A stretch of 64,000 bases of DNA from an uncultured Verrucomicrobiales bacterium (GCA_937928735.1 CALFVF010000007.1:32645-96644); one strand, 5' to 3'. Shown: positions 20,118 to 30,233, counted from the stretch's first letter. A program made the numbers and translations. The notes: a model not told the origin generated them from the sequence alone.

Positions 20118-20633
20118 CTATGACTCGCTCTTATTAAGCGCGGCCTTTCTGAGTTCCTTCATCTCTAGTTCATCATGGACGAGTTGGGTGACGACTTCCA
20201 CAGCGCGCTCAGCGGGCCAGATGGTGTGGAGATTTTGTGATTCTGTCGTGGCACCGGTGTAGAGTAAAAAGAGGTGCTCGCCGACATGCACACTGCGGCA
20301 AGGTGTCGTTAGCTCAGAAGCGAGACTCACGAGAAACTCACGGGTGAATTCCTTGTGATCAGAGACTTCTTGGAAGACTTCGGGATTTGTTCTGTGACTA
20401 GCGACAAGAGCATTGCCAAATGGGCAGCCGCTAAACTGGTGGGCGGCTAAGAAAGAAAGCAAGTCCTCGAAGTAAGCGATGATTTTATCCTTCGCAGAGG
20501 TTTCACTGTCAGCGAGAATATTGGCGTGGCGGATGACTGAGGCTTTGTGGAGCTCGCGGAGCTCCTCTGGTGAGGAAATCGGAGTCAAATCACAGGCAAC
20601 AGCAACTGTAGGATCATTCGTGGTTGATGACAT
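20118..20633 (-). CDS. TetR-type C-terminal ligand-binding domain protein lacking an N-terminal HTH
   Basis: FEDLLSFLAAHQFSGCPFGNALVASHRTNPEVFQEVSDHKEFTREFLVSLASEL...HLFLLYTGAT resembles TetR_C; ~50 N-terminal residues do not look like an HTH. Confidence 0.55.
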   Translation of the reverse strand: MSSTTNDPTVAVACDLTPISSPEELRELHKASVIRHANILADSETSAKDKIIAYFEDLLSFLAAHQFSGCPFGNALVASHRTNPEVFQEVSDHKEFTREFLVSLASELTTPCRSVHVGEHLFLLYTGATTESQNLHTIWPAERAVEVVTQLVHDELEMKELRKAALNKSES

Positions 20634-20665
20634 GATACTATCATAGGATCGAAGTGGGCTGGCGT

Positions 20666-22114
20666 CTACTCATTATCTTTCCCAGTTCTATGATAGGCTT
20701 GTTGTTTTGCGGCTACTTCTGTGCGTAGATTGATGAATGCTAGGCTAAGCATTGCTAGTAAAATTGTAGCAGCAGGAGGACTTCCGACCATAAAAATCCC
20801 ATTCGAGAAGAAGGTTGTTAGCGTGGCTTCCATAGGAGGGTAATAGTGACTACAGACTATTCCACAAATACCTGCTGTGGAGATGAGCCACTGGGTAATG
20901 AAGGTTTCTTTTTTTGGATCAGGGCGCTTTCCGAGTGTGTAGCCCACAATGGAGGCTAATAGTGTAGCGAGGAGAATAGAGCAGAGAACCGTCCAATGCT
21001 CTCCTATTATACTCATGAGAGCGGTAGGGGTAAGAAGGACTGTTACAATGAGACCAAAGACACAAGCGCGCTTTAGGGGGGCATTGGCCAATGGGGAGAT
21101 CAGCCCGAAGGGAGGGTAATTTGTCTGCTCATGGTCTCGCAAGTTTTGTACCATCTTATGGAATCGGTGATGACGTATCATGATGATAACTGGTGCCAGG
21201 AATGCAAAGCTTAGAATGTATGGTGAAACATGGTAGTTTACGTGGAAGTATAAATGATAAATAGCTGGCCCCAGTGTAAGAGTGAGGAAGGTAATCATGA
21301 TGAGAACATTTATTTTTATATGTCTCAAGTAGAGTTTCCGCTCAGCGGGGCTTCTTGTGCTATCTAGGCCAATTTTTAAGACCAGTGAGGCAATAAAACC
21401 AAAGAGTCCTACTCCTGATACCGTTTTTAGCAGACTTGTTGAAGTGGCTATTGTGGCGGCTGCTGATTGGGATTGAGTGGATAAGATAGCAGCGCTTACA
21501 GTTGTGGCCACAGCACTGGAAGGCTGTGAAACAAGAAGGACATTTTCGATGGTGTTTTCAATGTTCGCTTTAAGATGCTTTCTGCCTCGTGCTAGCCTCT
21601 GTTTGACAGCGTCTTCGCTGACTTCGAGTATAGCGGCAATTTCTTTTACAGAGAGGTGCTGACTATAGTGGAGAACGAGTGGCTCACGGTAGAGGTCTGG
21701 TAATTTAGCGATCGTTTGTTGCACCAGAGCTATATCATCAGAGCTAGTGCTATTCTGTGCAGGGGTTTTGGCGCCGTCGATGAGCTCAGGTGTCGCGGTA
21801 TCATCCACAACAGTTTGCTTAGACTGGAGGCGAGAAGTAATCCGCCGTGTGATCGTACAGAGCCATGATTTAAAAAGCTCAGGGTCTTTGAGAGTGTCTA
21901 TTTTTTTCCAAGCTTGGATAAATGTATCTTGGGTGATGTCTTCGCTGAGAGCGAAATTCCCACAGCCACTGAGAGCGATAGTATAAATAAGCTTTTGGTA
22001 GCGGATGACGAGTGCCTCAAAGGCGAGGTTGTTGCCAGCGATGCTTTTTTGAACAAGAATCGTGTCACTACAGGTCTGGAGGGTACGTGGGCTCTTTTTT
22101 AGGAAACTTAACAT
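20666..22114 (-). CDS. ECF sigma factor fused to a C-terminal polytopic membrane domain
   Basis: Sigma-70 region 2 (AFEALVIRYQKLIYTIAL..EDITQDTFIQAWKKIDTL) and region 4 (LPDLYREPLVLHYSQHLSVKEIAAILEVSEDAVKQRLARGRKHLK) followed by about 7 hydrophobic segments. Confidence 0.85.
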   Translation of the reverse strand: MLSFLKKSPRTLQTCSDTILVQKSIAGNNLAFEALVIRYQKLIYTIALSGCGNFALSEDITQDTFIQAWKKIDTLKDPELFKSWLCTITRRITSRLQSKQTVVDDTATPELIDGAKTPAQNSTSSDDIALVQQTIAKLPDLYREPLVLHYSQHLSVKEIAAILEVSEDAVKQRLARGRKHLKANIENTIENVLLVSQPSSAVATTVSAAILSTQSQSAAATIATSTSLLKTVSGVGLFGFIASLVLKIGLDSTRSPAERKLYLRHIKINVLIMITFLTLTLGPAIYHLYFHVNYHVSPYILSFAFLAPVIIMIRHHRFHKMVQNLRDHEQTNYPPFGLISPLANAPLKRACVFGLIVTVLLTPTALMSIIGEHWTVLCSILLATLLASIVGYTLGKRPDPKKETFITQWLISTAGICGIVCSHYYPPMEATLTTFFSNGIFMVGSPPAATILLAMLSLAFINLRTEVAAKQQAYHRTGKDNE

Positions 22115-22260
22115 GTAGAATAAGAGCTTGTTTCGCTGATAAAGGTGACAAAAGAAATGAAAGAAAGGGTATTTTTAATAGAAACGCAGTTTTGAGAAGC
22201 TCTAAAAACCAGTCCTCACGGCTTTACAAATGAAGGCTGCTCTGGCATTCCCCTTCTGCT

Positions 22261-24972
22261 ATGTCAGAATTACCGACTGCTTATGAGCCCCAGAGCGTGG
22301 AAGAGAAGTGGTATCAAGCTTGGCTTGATCAGAAGTGCTTCCATGCAGATGAAAACTCCAGCAAAGAGGGTTACTCTATTGTTATCCCACCTCCCAATGT
22401 CACGGGTATTCTGCACCTTGGCCATGTTCTTAATAATACCATCCAGGATACTTTAGCGCGCAGGGCACGCCGCCAAGGTAAGGAAGTTCTCTGGCTTCCA
22501 GGTACGGATCACGCTGGTATCGCGACCCAAACCAAGGTGGAGAAAAAGGTTCGTGAAGAAGAGGGGAAGAGCCGCCGTGAACTAGGGCGTGAGGAGTTTC
22601 TGAAGCGTGTCTGGGACTGGAAGGATAAGCACGGCAATATCATTATCAACCAGCTCAAGCGCCTAGGCTGTAGCTGTGACTGGGATCGTGAGCGCTTCAC
22701 CATGGATGGCGACTACTCAGAGTGGGTGGCGAAGGTGTTCACAGAGCTCTTTGAGAAAGGATTTATCTACCGCGGTAAGCGCATGGTGAACTGGTGCCCG
22801 AAGTCTCTGACAGCTCTCTCTGACGAAGAAGTGATTCCCAAGGCCAGCCGCTCGAAGCTCTACTTTATGAAGTATGAGCTCGTGGGTGAGCCTGGGCGCT
22901 ATCTTGAGATTTCCACGACAAGACCCGAGACTCTGATGGGAGATATCGCGGTGGCTGTGCACCCTGATGATGAGCGTTTTAAGGATCTGATCGGCAAAAA
23001 GGTGCGCCGCCCATTCCCTGAGCGTGCGATCGAGATCATTGCCGATGAGCACGTGGATATGGAGTTTGGTACAGGGGCGCTCAAGATCACGCCTGCCCAC
23101 GATAAGGCGGACTTTGAAATTGGGCAGAGGCACAATCTTGAGGTGATTGATGTGCTTCACGCAGATGGCACGGTGAACTGCCCTGAGGTGCCTGAGCTCG
23201 ATGGCTTGGATCGCTTTCAGGCGCGTCGCCTTGCGGCAGCGAAGCTTGAGGAAATGGGGCTGCTCATTAAGGTGGAAGAGCATGAGAATAATGTGGGCTA
23301 CTCCGAGCGTGCTGACGTGCCCATTGAGCCGCGTATTTCCATGCAGTGGTTCTTGCGCTACCCAGCTGTGGATGAGGCGACAGCAGCTGTGGCTTCTGGA
23401 GATATTCAGATACGCCCTGAGCGCTGGGCAAAGACCTATGCTCACTGGATGGAGAATATTCAGGACTGGTGTATTAGTCGCCAGCTCTGGTGGGGGCATC
23501 AGATCCCTGTGTGGTATCGTAAGGAAAAGGCCTTTGAGCTTAAGGAAGCTGAGTCTCTGGATGTCAAAGACCTAGCCTCTAAGGATATTTATGTAGGGAC
23601 AGAACCTCCAGAGGACGCGGAGAACTGGATTCGTGATGAGGATGTCATGGATACGTGGTTTAGCTCATGGCTGTGGCCATTCGCAACAATGTCTGAGCGT
23701 GAACAGGAAAAGTTCTATCCGACAGCGGACTTAGTGACTGGGCCAGATATCATTTTCTTCTGGGTCGCTCGCATGATTATGGCGGGCTATAGCTTTAAGC
23801 AGGAGTTGCCCTTCAAGAATGTGTATTTCACCTCACTGATTCGTGATGGTAAAGGGCGCAAGATGTCTAAGTCACTGGGGAATTCTCCAGACCCCATAGA
23901 GATCATGAATACCTATGGGGCAGATGGTTTGCGCTTCGCTTTGATGCGAATTGCCCCAGTGGATAGCGATATTCGATTCTTGGAGGAGAAGGACAAAAAA
24001 GATCCAAATAAGAAGGTCTACCCTCAGGTGGAGGAAGGGCGAAATTTCGCCAATAAGCTCTACAATGCCTGCCGTTTTCGACAGATGCAGGGGGGGGGAG
24101 CTCTCCAGGAAATAGGAAATCTTGAGACCTTGCCAGTGTATCACCTTGATATTCTCCATAAGCTCGATGCTCTCTCTCTGAATCTCGATAAGGCCTACGC
24201 GAGCTATCGCTTTAATGATCTGACATCACTACTCTATGAGTTCTTCTGGAGTGAGTATTGCGATAAGTTCATCGAAGCTGTGAAACTTGATTTCCGTAGT
24301 GGGGATGAAGAGAAGATCCAGCGCACACTCGCTGTGATGGATACTGTCATGTCTCGCTACCTAGGCTACCTTCACCCACTGATGCCTCATATCACTGAGG
24401 AGCTCTCCTCACAATTAGGCTATCTGGCTAATGGGGCATTCTTGATGGAGCAGAGAGATCAGTCAGAAGCCGTTCTCAATGGGCTGTCTGAGGAACAGAT
24501 AGAACAGGCAGGGGGGATTGCTGAGGCGGTGTATCGTTCTGCGAGTCGCCTGCGTAACCTCAAGGCGGAGTATCATCTAGCAGCATCAAAGGATGTTGAA
24601 TTCATTCTGAAGCCCGCCGAAGCTTGGGTCTCTGATCAGCTAGACGCTCTCAGTGTGCTGGTGGGTGCCAAGTCCATTCGTATCGAATCTGACTACGCCG
24701 CGCAAAAAGGGACACCAGCTGCTGTGGCAGAAATCGGAGAAATCTATATGCCTCTAGAGGGGCTTGTGGATATTGATACTGAGAAAGAGCGCCTCGGGAA
24801 AGAAATCGCCAAAATCGAGAAAGAAATCGCAAAGTCTCAGGGGAAACTTGGCAATGCGAACTTTGTGGATAGAGCGCCTGAGGCGGTGGTCAAAGCAGAG
24901 AAAGAGACACTAGAGAACTGGCAGAGTAAGTATGCACAAATACGTGATATGTTGAGCGCTCTCGATGGCTGA
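22261..24972 (+). CDS. valS: Valyl-tRNA synthetase
   Basis: PPPNVTGILHLGHVLNNTIQD, LPGTDHAGIATQ, GRKMSKSLGNSPDP, C-terminal coiled coil. Confidence 0.97.
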   Translation: MSELPTAYEPQSVEEKWYQAWLDQKCFHADENSSKEGYSIVIPPPNVTGILHLGHVLNNTIQDTLARRARRQGKEVLWLPGTDHAGIATQTKVEKKVREEEGKSRRELGREEFLKRVWDWKDKHGNIIINQLKRLGCSCDWDRERFTMDGDYSEWVAKVFTELFEKGFIYRGKRMVNWCPKSLTALSDEEVIPKASRSKLYFMKYELVGEPGRYLEISTTRPETLMGDIAVAVHPDDERFKDLIGKKVRRPFPERAIEIIADEHVDMEFGTGALKITPAHDKADFEIGQRHNLEVIDVLHADGTVNCPEVPELDGLDRFQARRLAAAKLEEMGLLIKVEEHENNVGYSERADVPIEPRISMQWFLRYPAVDEATAAVASGDIQIRPERWAKTYAHWMENIQDWCISRQLWWGHQIPVWYRKEKAFELKEAESLDVKDLASKDIYVGTEPPEDAENWIRDEDVMDTWFSSWLWPFATMSEREQEKFYPTADLVTGPDIIFFWVARMIMAGYSFKQELPFKNVYFTSLIRDGKGRKMSKSLGNSPDPIEIMNTYGADGLRFALMRIAPVDSDIRFLEEKDKKDPNKKVYPQVEEGRNFANKLYNACRFRQMQGGGALQEIGNLETLPVYHLDILHKLDALSLNLDKAYASYRFNDLTSLLYEFFWSEYCDKFIEAVKLDFRSGDEEKIQRTLAVMDTVMSRYLGYLHPLMPHITEELSSQLGYLANGAFLMEQRDQSEAVLNGLSEEQIEQAGGIAEAVYRSASRLRNLKAEYHLAASKDVEFILKPAEAWVSDQLDALSVLVGAKSIRIESDYAAQKGTPAAVAEIGEIYMPLEGLVDIDTEKERLGKEIAKIEKEIAKSQGKLGNANFVDRAPEAVVKAEKETLENWQSKYAQIRDMLSALDG

Positions 24973-25071
24973 TTGTTAGTGGATCGATATGAGTTATTTT
25001 AGAGCTACTTTTAAATGTATGTTTTGTCTTGCAGAGTAGGTGAGATTAGCCAGATTAGCCCTACATAGATA

Positions 25072-26442
25072 ATGCAGAATCTTGCCGACATCTCTGAAAT
25101 TTCATCTCAGCAGCTTGAGCTTTTGGAAGCGGCGGGCTTTCAGAGTAAAGAAGCCTTAGGGAAAGCGGATCCTGCAGATGTGTACACTGAGCTCAAACGT
25201 GCCAATGAGTTTCTCAAACTGAGCTCAGAAACTCCCGAGCAAGCAGAGGTAGAGATCTGGATTGCACAGTGTGCAGGCACGGAGTTGAAGAAGACAGAGG
25301 GAAAATCTAAGGATAAAATTGAGGATAAATCTGAGCATTCTCAGTCCTCGAAATCTGAGGATTCTCAATCCCTAAGTGATGAAGTACTGGAGTCTCAGCA
25401 CAGTGAACATCTAGAAGACTATGTGCAGCAGGTGGAGTGCGCGATTCCTCTGCCTCCAGAGGCCTTTAAAAAAGCAGGCATTGCGCTCAGTGAAGTGGCA
25501 ATGGCTAAGATGTTAAGTCAGTGTGATGAGCACGATGAGGTGAAGGTGTCGAAACAGGCCGAAGTTGCGCCAGCTCAGAGGAGTCAGCAGGATGAGAATC
25601 TCAGTCAATCTGAGAGCCAGAAGCACTGGCCAGAAGGAGCCTTTGCGATACTACCGGAAGACGCACTCACAGAGGAAGAAGTAGATTTAGAAACGGATAG
25701 AGAAGCCCAATTGCCAGTAGAGAGCGGAGAGATGGTAGAGCCAACCCCAGTTTCTACCGCAGAAGAAGCGAAGCTAAAGCAGATGGAGGAAAACCATCCT
25801 CATGCTGAGAGTACTACCGATACGGACAGTGAAGAATATATGAACCCTCCCAACGAAAATAGAGAACTCAGTGAGTCGAATAAGTACAATGGAGCTGCAT
25901 CGAGGTCTGCTACACCGACATTAGGTGTGGATGCTTCTCGCGTGCGCACTATGGAGCAATTCCAAGAAGAGACCAATCAGATGCCAAAGACCGCGCACGC
26001 TGAGGCGAGTCTCTCGAAGATGACACGAGCAGAGACGAATAAGGGCATCAGCCGCAGCTCTAGGCGCTATATTCGAGGTGTGTTACACAATCAGAAAGCA
26101 AAAGCCTACTTTGGCGCTGCAGGTTTCATTGTGTTTTGGCTTACTTGTTGGCTACCTCTTATCGGTCTGGGCTTGTATCTACTCGACACGAAGCATTTTG
26201 GCTGGGCGCTCTACACGCCTGCCATATGGCTACTGAGCCTAATACTCTACTTTGGCTTTGCGCTGAAGACATCGTGCCCGGTCTGTCGGCAAAAACAATT
26301 TTTCCCCAAAGCCTGCGTGAAGCATAAAAATGCGCACAAAATTGCAGGCCTAGGGCTGATGCTTCCCGCCGCGCTCCACATCGTCTTATTTCGCTGGGCG
26401 CGCTGTATCTTCTGTGGCACTTCCTTGCGCTACAAGGAGTAG
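25072..26442 (+). CDS. Hypothetical protein: DUF4332/HhH-like N-terminus, long acidic linker, two TM helices, paired Cys-X2-Cys motifs
   Basis: LADISEISSQQLELLEAAGFQSKEALGKAD; TMs AGFIVFWLTCWLPLIGLGLYLL and AIWLLSLILYFGFAL; CPVC ... CIFC. Confidence 0.5.
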   Translation: MQNLADISEISSQQLELLEAAGFQSKEALGKADPADVYTELKRANEFLKLSSETPEQAEVEIWIAQCAGTELKKTEGKSKDKIEDKSEHSQSSKSEDSQSLSDEVLESQHSEHLEDYVQQVECAIPLPPEAFKKAGIALSEVAMAKMLSQCDEHDEVKVSKQAEVAPAQRSQQDENLSQSESQKHWPEGAFAILPEDALTEEEVDLETDREAQLPVESGEMVEPTPVSTAEEAKLKQMEENHPHAESTTDTDSEEYMNPPNENRELSESNKYNGAASRSATPTLGVDASRVRTMEQFQEETNQMPKTAHAEASLSKMTRAETNKGISRSSRRYIRGVLHNQKAKAYFGAAGFIVFWLTCWLPLIGLGLYLLDTKHFGWALYTPAIWLLSLILYFGFALKTSCPVCRQKQFFPKACVKHKNAHKIAGLGLMLPAALHIVLFRWARCIFCGTSLRYKE

Positions 26443-26484
26443 TGTATCAGGAATGCTAGGCAAAAAGGCAAAAAGAAGAGGAGT

Positions 26485-26844
26485 CTATGCTGCGAAGCTT
26501 TCTCCACAGGAGCAGGTCACACTGGCATTGGGATTGGTGACTTTAAAACCGCCTTGCTGGAGATCGTCCGAGTAATCGAGTTCGCTACCACTCACAAAGA
26601 GCGCACTTTTAGGGTCAATCACCACGTTGACAGATTGGCTGATGACTAAAATGTCCCTATCTCTAGGGCCATCCACTAAGTCCATTTTGTACTGTAGGCC
26701 TGAGCAGCCACCACCGATCACGGCGATTCTGAGAGCACCCTGTGGTCTGCCTTGCTTCTCGAGTAAACTCAGGAGGTGGCGAGAGGCTCCCTCAAGAACC
26801 TTAATGAGTTTTTCATTACCTTGTTTGTAGTTTACTTGTGACAT
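26485..26844 (-). CDS. HesB/IscA/ErpA-type iron-sulfur carrier
   Basis: VIGGGCSGLQYKMDLVD ... SVTCSCGESF. Confidence 0.85.
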   Translation of the reverse strand: MSQVNYKQGNEKLIKVLEGASRHLLSLLEKQGRPQGALRIAVIGGGCSGLQYKMDLVDGPRDRDILVISQSVNVVIDPKSALFVSGSELDYSDDLQQGGFKVTNPNASVTCSCGESFAA

Positions 26845-26848
26845 AAAT

Positions 26849-27112
26849 TTATTGGGAATCTGAGGAGCTCTTCGCAGGAGGTGAGGCCTTTGTTTTCGCC
26901 TCTGAGGCGCCTTTTTTGTAGGATTCACTGCGGTAATCTGTCTGATAAAAGCCAGAGCCCTTGAAGAGAATGCCAGCACCCCCGCCAAGAAGACGTTTCA
27001 CTCTACCGGAGCAATCTTCTTTAGAGCACTCTGTGAGCTTATCGTCGCTCATTTTCTGAAACACTTCAAAGATGTGTCCACAGTGTTCACATTGGTAATC
27101 GTAATTTGGCAT
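26849..27112 (-). CDS. FmdB-family zinc ribbon protein
   Basis: MPNYDYQCEHCGHIFEVFQKMSD...GSGFYQTDYRSESYKK. Confidence 0.9.
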   Translation of the reverse strand: MPNYDYQCEHCGHIFEVFQKMSDDKLTECSKEDCSGRVKRLLGGGAGILFKGSGFYQTDYRSESYKKGASEAKTKASPPAKSSSDSQ

Positions 27113-27299
27113 AGGTGAATCGTGCTGAGTGATGGTTGAGAATCATCGTCTAGATTGATGCGCTCTAGGTCAAAGAGGTATCGCTGCGCGCAGAATTTGT
27201 AAACTCAAGAATTTCTAGAGTACCATGAATGGTACATTCTGGAGGGAAAAGCTAAGAACTGGCGTGACAAGCCCCTTGCACTGGGTATCAATGATTGTG

Positions 27300-28112
27300 A
27301 TGAGATTTTTTACGTCAGCATTCACGACCTTCGTTCTATTCCTAAGTGTGACAAGCTGTGGTTTCTTGAAAAAAGAGAAGGTGCCACCAGCTCCTGTCTC
27401 AGTACCAGTCACAGCCCCGAAAACGTCTTCGTATACCCCACGGAGCCTTAATGCAGCACCTCTGAGAAATCCCAATGTCGCTCTTTCGGGAGCATTTCAG
27501 GGAGGTGAGGCTTCTCATTCCTTTGGTAATCGCTCAAAACCCTATATTGCAATGACATTTGACGATGGGCCACACCCAGTACACACACCGCGACTATTGG
27601 ATATGCTAAAAAGGCGAAATATCCGAGCGACTTTCTATGTGATAGGTCACAAGGTAGAACGCTATCCGCACATCATTCGCCGCATTGTTGCTGAAGGTCA
27701 TGAAATCGGGAATCATACTTGGAAACATGACAATCTAACAAAACTCTCTAATGCTCAAATCATCGCCGACCTGCAGAGATCCACTAATGCGATTGCAAAG
27801 GTCACCGGGGTAAGGCCTCGCACGATGCGCCCGCCCTACGGCGCTCTCTACGGTGCCCAGCGCCAGATGGTGTATAACCGCCTAGGGATGCCTTCTATTC
27901 TATGGGATGTCGACCCTCAAGACTGGAAGCGTCCAGGGCCAAGTGTGGTTTCCTCCCGTATTGTTAATGGCACAAAGCCTGGCTCCATTGTTCTGGCACA
28001 TGATTTACATGGCCCAACTGTGGATGCTATGCCAGCTGCTCTTGATGGCCTACTGCGTAAAGGGCACCAGTTTGTCACAGTGTCACAGCTATTAGCTCAA
28101 AAAGGCCAATAG
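27300..28112 (+). CDS. Polysaccharide deacetylase (NodB homology), probable lipoprotein (ORF open from 27225)
   Basis: Lipobox-like LSVTSC; MTFDDGPHPVHTPRLLDML, HEIGNHTWKH, RPPYGA. Confidence 0.88.
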   Translation: MRFFTSAFTTFVLFLSVTSCGFLKKEKVPPAPVSVPVTAPKTSSYTPRSLNAAPLRNPNVALSGAFQGGEASHSFGNRSKPYIAMTFDDGPHPVHTPRLLDMLKRRNIRATFYVIGHKVERYPHIIRRIVAEGHEIGNHTWKHDNLTKLSNAQIIADLQRSTNAIAKVTGVRPRTMRPPYGALYGAQRQMVYNRLGMPSILWDVDPQDWKRPGPSVVSSRIVNGTKPGSIVLAHDLHGPTVDAMPAALDGLLRKGHQFVTVSQLLAQKGQ

Positions 28113-28137
28113 ATTCACGAACTAGAGAACTGCTCGT

Positions 28138-29736
28138 ATGAGGAGCTATGGTCATCAGCACCGAGAGAGCCGAGAGAAGCTAGTTGAAGTCATCGATGGT
28201 ATCACGAGTCTAGCGAAAGAACTTGGTAAGAAAGACGTGGCTCTGAGTGGAGAAGATGAGCGTCTTCATTCACCATTCCGTATTGTCGTATGTGGTGATA
28301 AACAGGCAGGGAAGACGTCGTTGATAAGAGCATTATTTTCTCTCAAGGACTCTGAGACCAGTCGCTCTCAAGATGGACTACATCTCTATGAGAGCGCGAC
28401 CATGGTGGTAATAGAATCTCCTGCCACCTCCCAGCTGACAGAGGACGCGCGAAATGCACTACAGCGCGAAATTCAGTGTGCCGACTATGTGCTGTGGTGC
28501 TTACCTGTGCTCAATCCATGGGCGGCGTCCACTTGGGATCTGATTGCCAAGCAGAGCGAAGAGACCTTGGCACTATCCTCACTTGTGCTACTGCAATGTG
28601 ACTTGAGAACTGATGCGGAGTTAAGTCTACTTGAAGGTCATGTTAGAGATCTGTGCCGACAGAGAACTCAGCGACTTCTAGACCTGAGGTTTCTATCTTG
28701 TCTCGATGCCCAGCAGGCTGGGGTAGACTCATGCCAGGTGATGTTAAATAGTGAGCTGAATCGCTCAAGGCGGCGCCGCACAGAGCTAAGAGAAGTCTAT
28801 CAGATGGCGTATACCCTCATGATGGAGCTCGAGACATACATGGACGAGCGCGCAAGCACAATTGAGAGTGATAAGGGATACCTCGAATCCATAGAGGCCG
28901 AAATCGAGCGCGACAAGGGTCTTAAGGTGGAACAATATACGAGTGATTTTACAAAATGGGGTGAACTCTATGAAACTGTGTTATTGCCGACCTTAAAAGT
29001 GGTTCGGCGCAAGACCGGAGTTCTTGCTGTGAGTCTTTCTCTATTTGGAAAAGGGAATGATGCGATTCAAATCGAAGGGGAGTTTTTAGACCTAGTGGAA
29101 GAAAAAGCAGGGGAACAAGGTCTGCTGGATGGGAAGGAATTATTGAACTCGTGTAAAAAAAATTGGTTAGACTTAAAGCCGCACCTCGAGCAGAGACTAG
29201 CTCTCGATATCGGAGAGTTAGAAGAGAGTGCTTTTTTAGACCAAGTCAATCACCTCTCTGAGAGACTAGCAAAACGAGCTAGGCACACAGTAGTAAGGCT
29301 CCGCATTAGGCGTGTACTCGATGAGTTGTTGATGGAGAAACGAGGGCGAGAAAAGTCGTTATTGGCCCTTTACTTTTCATTTATCACGCTAGCTGGAGTG
29401 ACAGGAACATTTGAGCTAGGTAGTCACCCATGGCCCGCATTGAGTTTATTGGCCGCGGCTGGTGTTCTATTTGCTTTTTATTGTACAACGATTCTTAAAT
29501 CACAAAAAACGATTGTAGAAACCTACGGTGGAGGATTAATCGATCTGAGAGCTACTTTTGCAGAATCAGTGATCACCGAATACCAAGATGGTATCCATGA
29601 GTTCTATAAAGGGTATTTACCAATGTTAGAAAATCTAAAGCGCCACATAGCCTCCGCCAAAAAGCATTTGATACCCAGACAGCAGCGCTGGGGTGATTTG
29701 TTTCTCGAGCTAAGAGCTATTGAGCAAGAACTCTAG
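28138..29736 (+). CDS. Dynamin-like / P-loop NTPase membrane protein
   Basis: Walker A VVCGDKQAGKTSLIRALF; long helical regions; paired TMs LLALYFSFITLAGVTGTF and WPALSLLAAAGVLFAFYCTTIL. Confidence 0.55.
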   Translation: MRSYGHQHRESREKLVEVIDGITSLAKELGKKDVALSGEDERLHSPFRIVVCGDKQAGKTSLIRALFSLKDSETSRSQDGLHLYESATMVVIESPATSQLTEDARNALQREIQCADYVLWCLPVLNPWAASTWDLIAKQSEETLALSSLVLLQCDLRTDAELSLLEGHVRDLCRQRTQRLLDLRFLSCLDAQQAGVDSCQVMLNSELNRSRRRRTELREVYQMAYTLMMELETYMDERASTIESDKGYLESIEAEIERDKGLKVEQYTSDFTKWGELYETVLLPTLKVVRRKTGVLAVSLSLFGKGNDAIQIEGEFLDLVEEKAGEQGLLDGKELLNSCKKNWLDLKPHLEQRLALDIGELEESAFLDQVNHLSERLAKRARHTVVRLRIRRVLDELLMEKRGREKSLLALYFSFITLAGVTGTFELGSHPWPALSLLAAAGVLFAFYCTTILKSQKTIVETYGGGLIDLRATFAESVITEYQDGIHEFYKGYLPMLENLKRHIASAKKHLIPRQQRWGDLFLELRAIEQEL

Positions 29737-29764
29737 AAGAGGTGAGTATGGCTTTTACCTCTCT

Positions 29765-30232
29765 TTACTGCTTGGGAGGAAGTAGGGGTGTTATACCTGA
29801 GGGGAAGACAGAGTTATCCTGACGTTGGCGCATAGGGCGAAAGGATTCACTGTGAGTCTCCACTCTAAATGTGAGAGCATTGAGTTCTCTCGTCGTTTCT
29901 GTAAGCTGGGATTCGAGGGTCTGATAGTAACTGGTGAGTTCAGCAATTTGGGCAGTCTGTTGCTCTAGTTTTTTGACTAACAAACGGTTTGAATGACTGT
30001 TTACGATGGGCTCTAGAGGTGTGGACTCAGGGAGGCGAGTCGGGCTGGTTTGATCGAGTGAGCCTTGGTCATTATCAGTCACTTCATGAGAAACAAGCTG
30101 AGTTGCAGGCTCATGCGCTGGGGAGTATTGTTGAGGAGCTAGAGTCTGATCTGAGCTCTTTGAATGGGAGACACTAACCCCTATGAGAATACCAATAATC
30201 AGAGAAGTGATAGAGAGAATCGCCTGAGTCAT
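29765..30232 (-). CDS. Hypothetical single-TM protein with coiled coil, distal end of pilus locus
   Basis: N-terminal TM ILSITSLIIGILIGVSVSHS; coiled coil KLEQQTAQIAELTSYYQTLESQLTETTREL. Confidence 0.6.
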   Translation of the reverse strand: MTQAILSITSLIIGILIGVSVSHSKSSDQTLAPQQYSPAHEPATQLVSHEVTDNDQGSLDQTSPTRLPESTPLEPIVNSHSNRLLVKKLEQQTAQIAELTSYYQTLESQLTETTRELNALTFRVETHSESFRPMRQRQDNSVFPSGITPLLPPKQ

Positions 30233-30233
30233 A

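Noticed and set aside
22717-23499. 260-aa minus-strand ORF opposite valS
   Set aside because: Antisense to a well-supported valS; composition looks like a shadow ORF.
26845-26988. N-terminal extension of the HesB/IscA ORF
   Set aside because: Overlaps the FmdB gene in another frame; the conserved protein starts at MSQVNYKQGN (26844).
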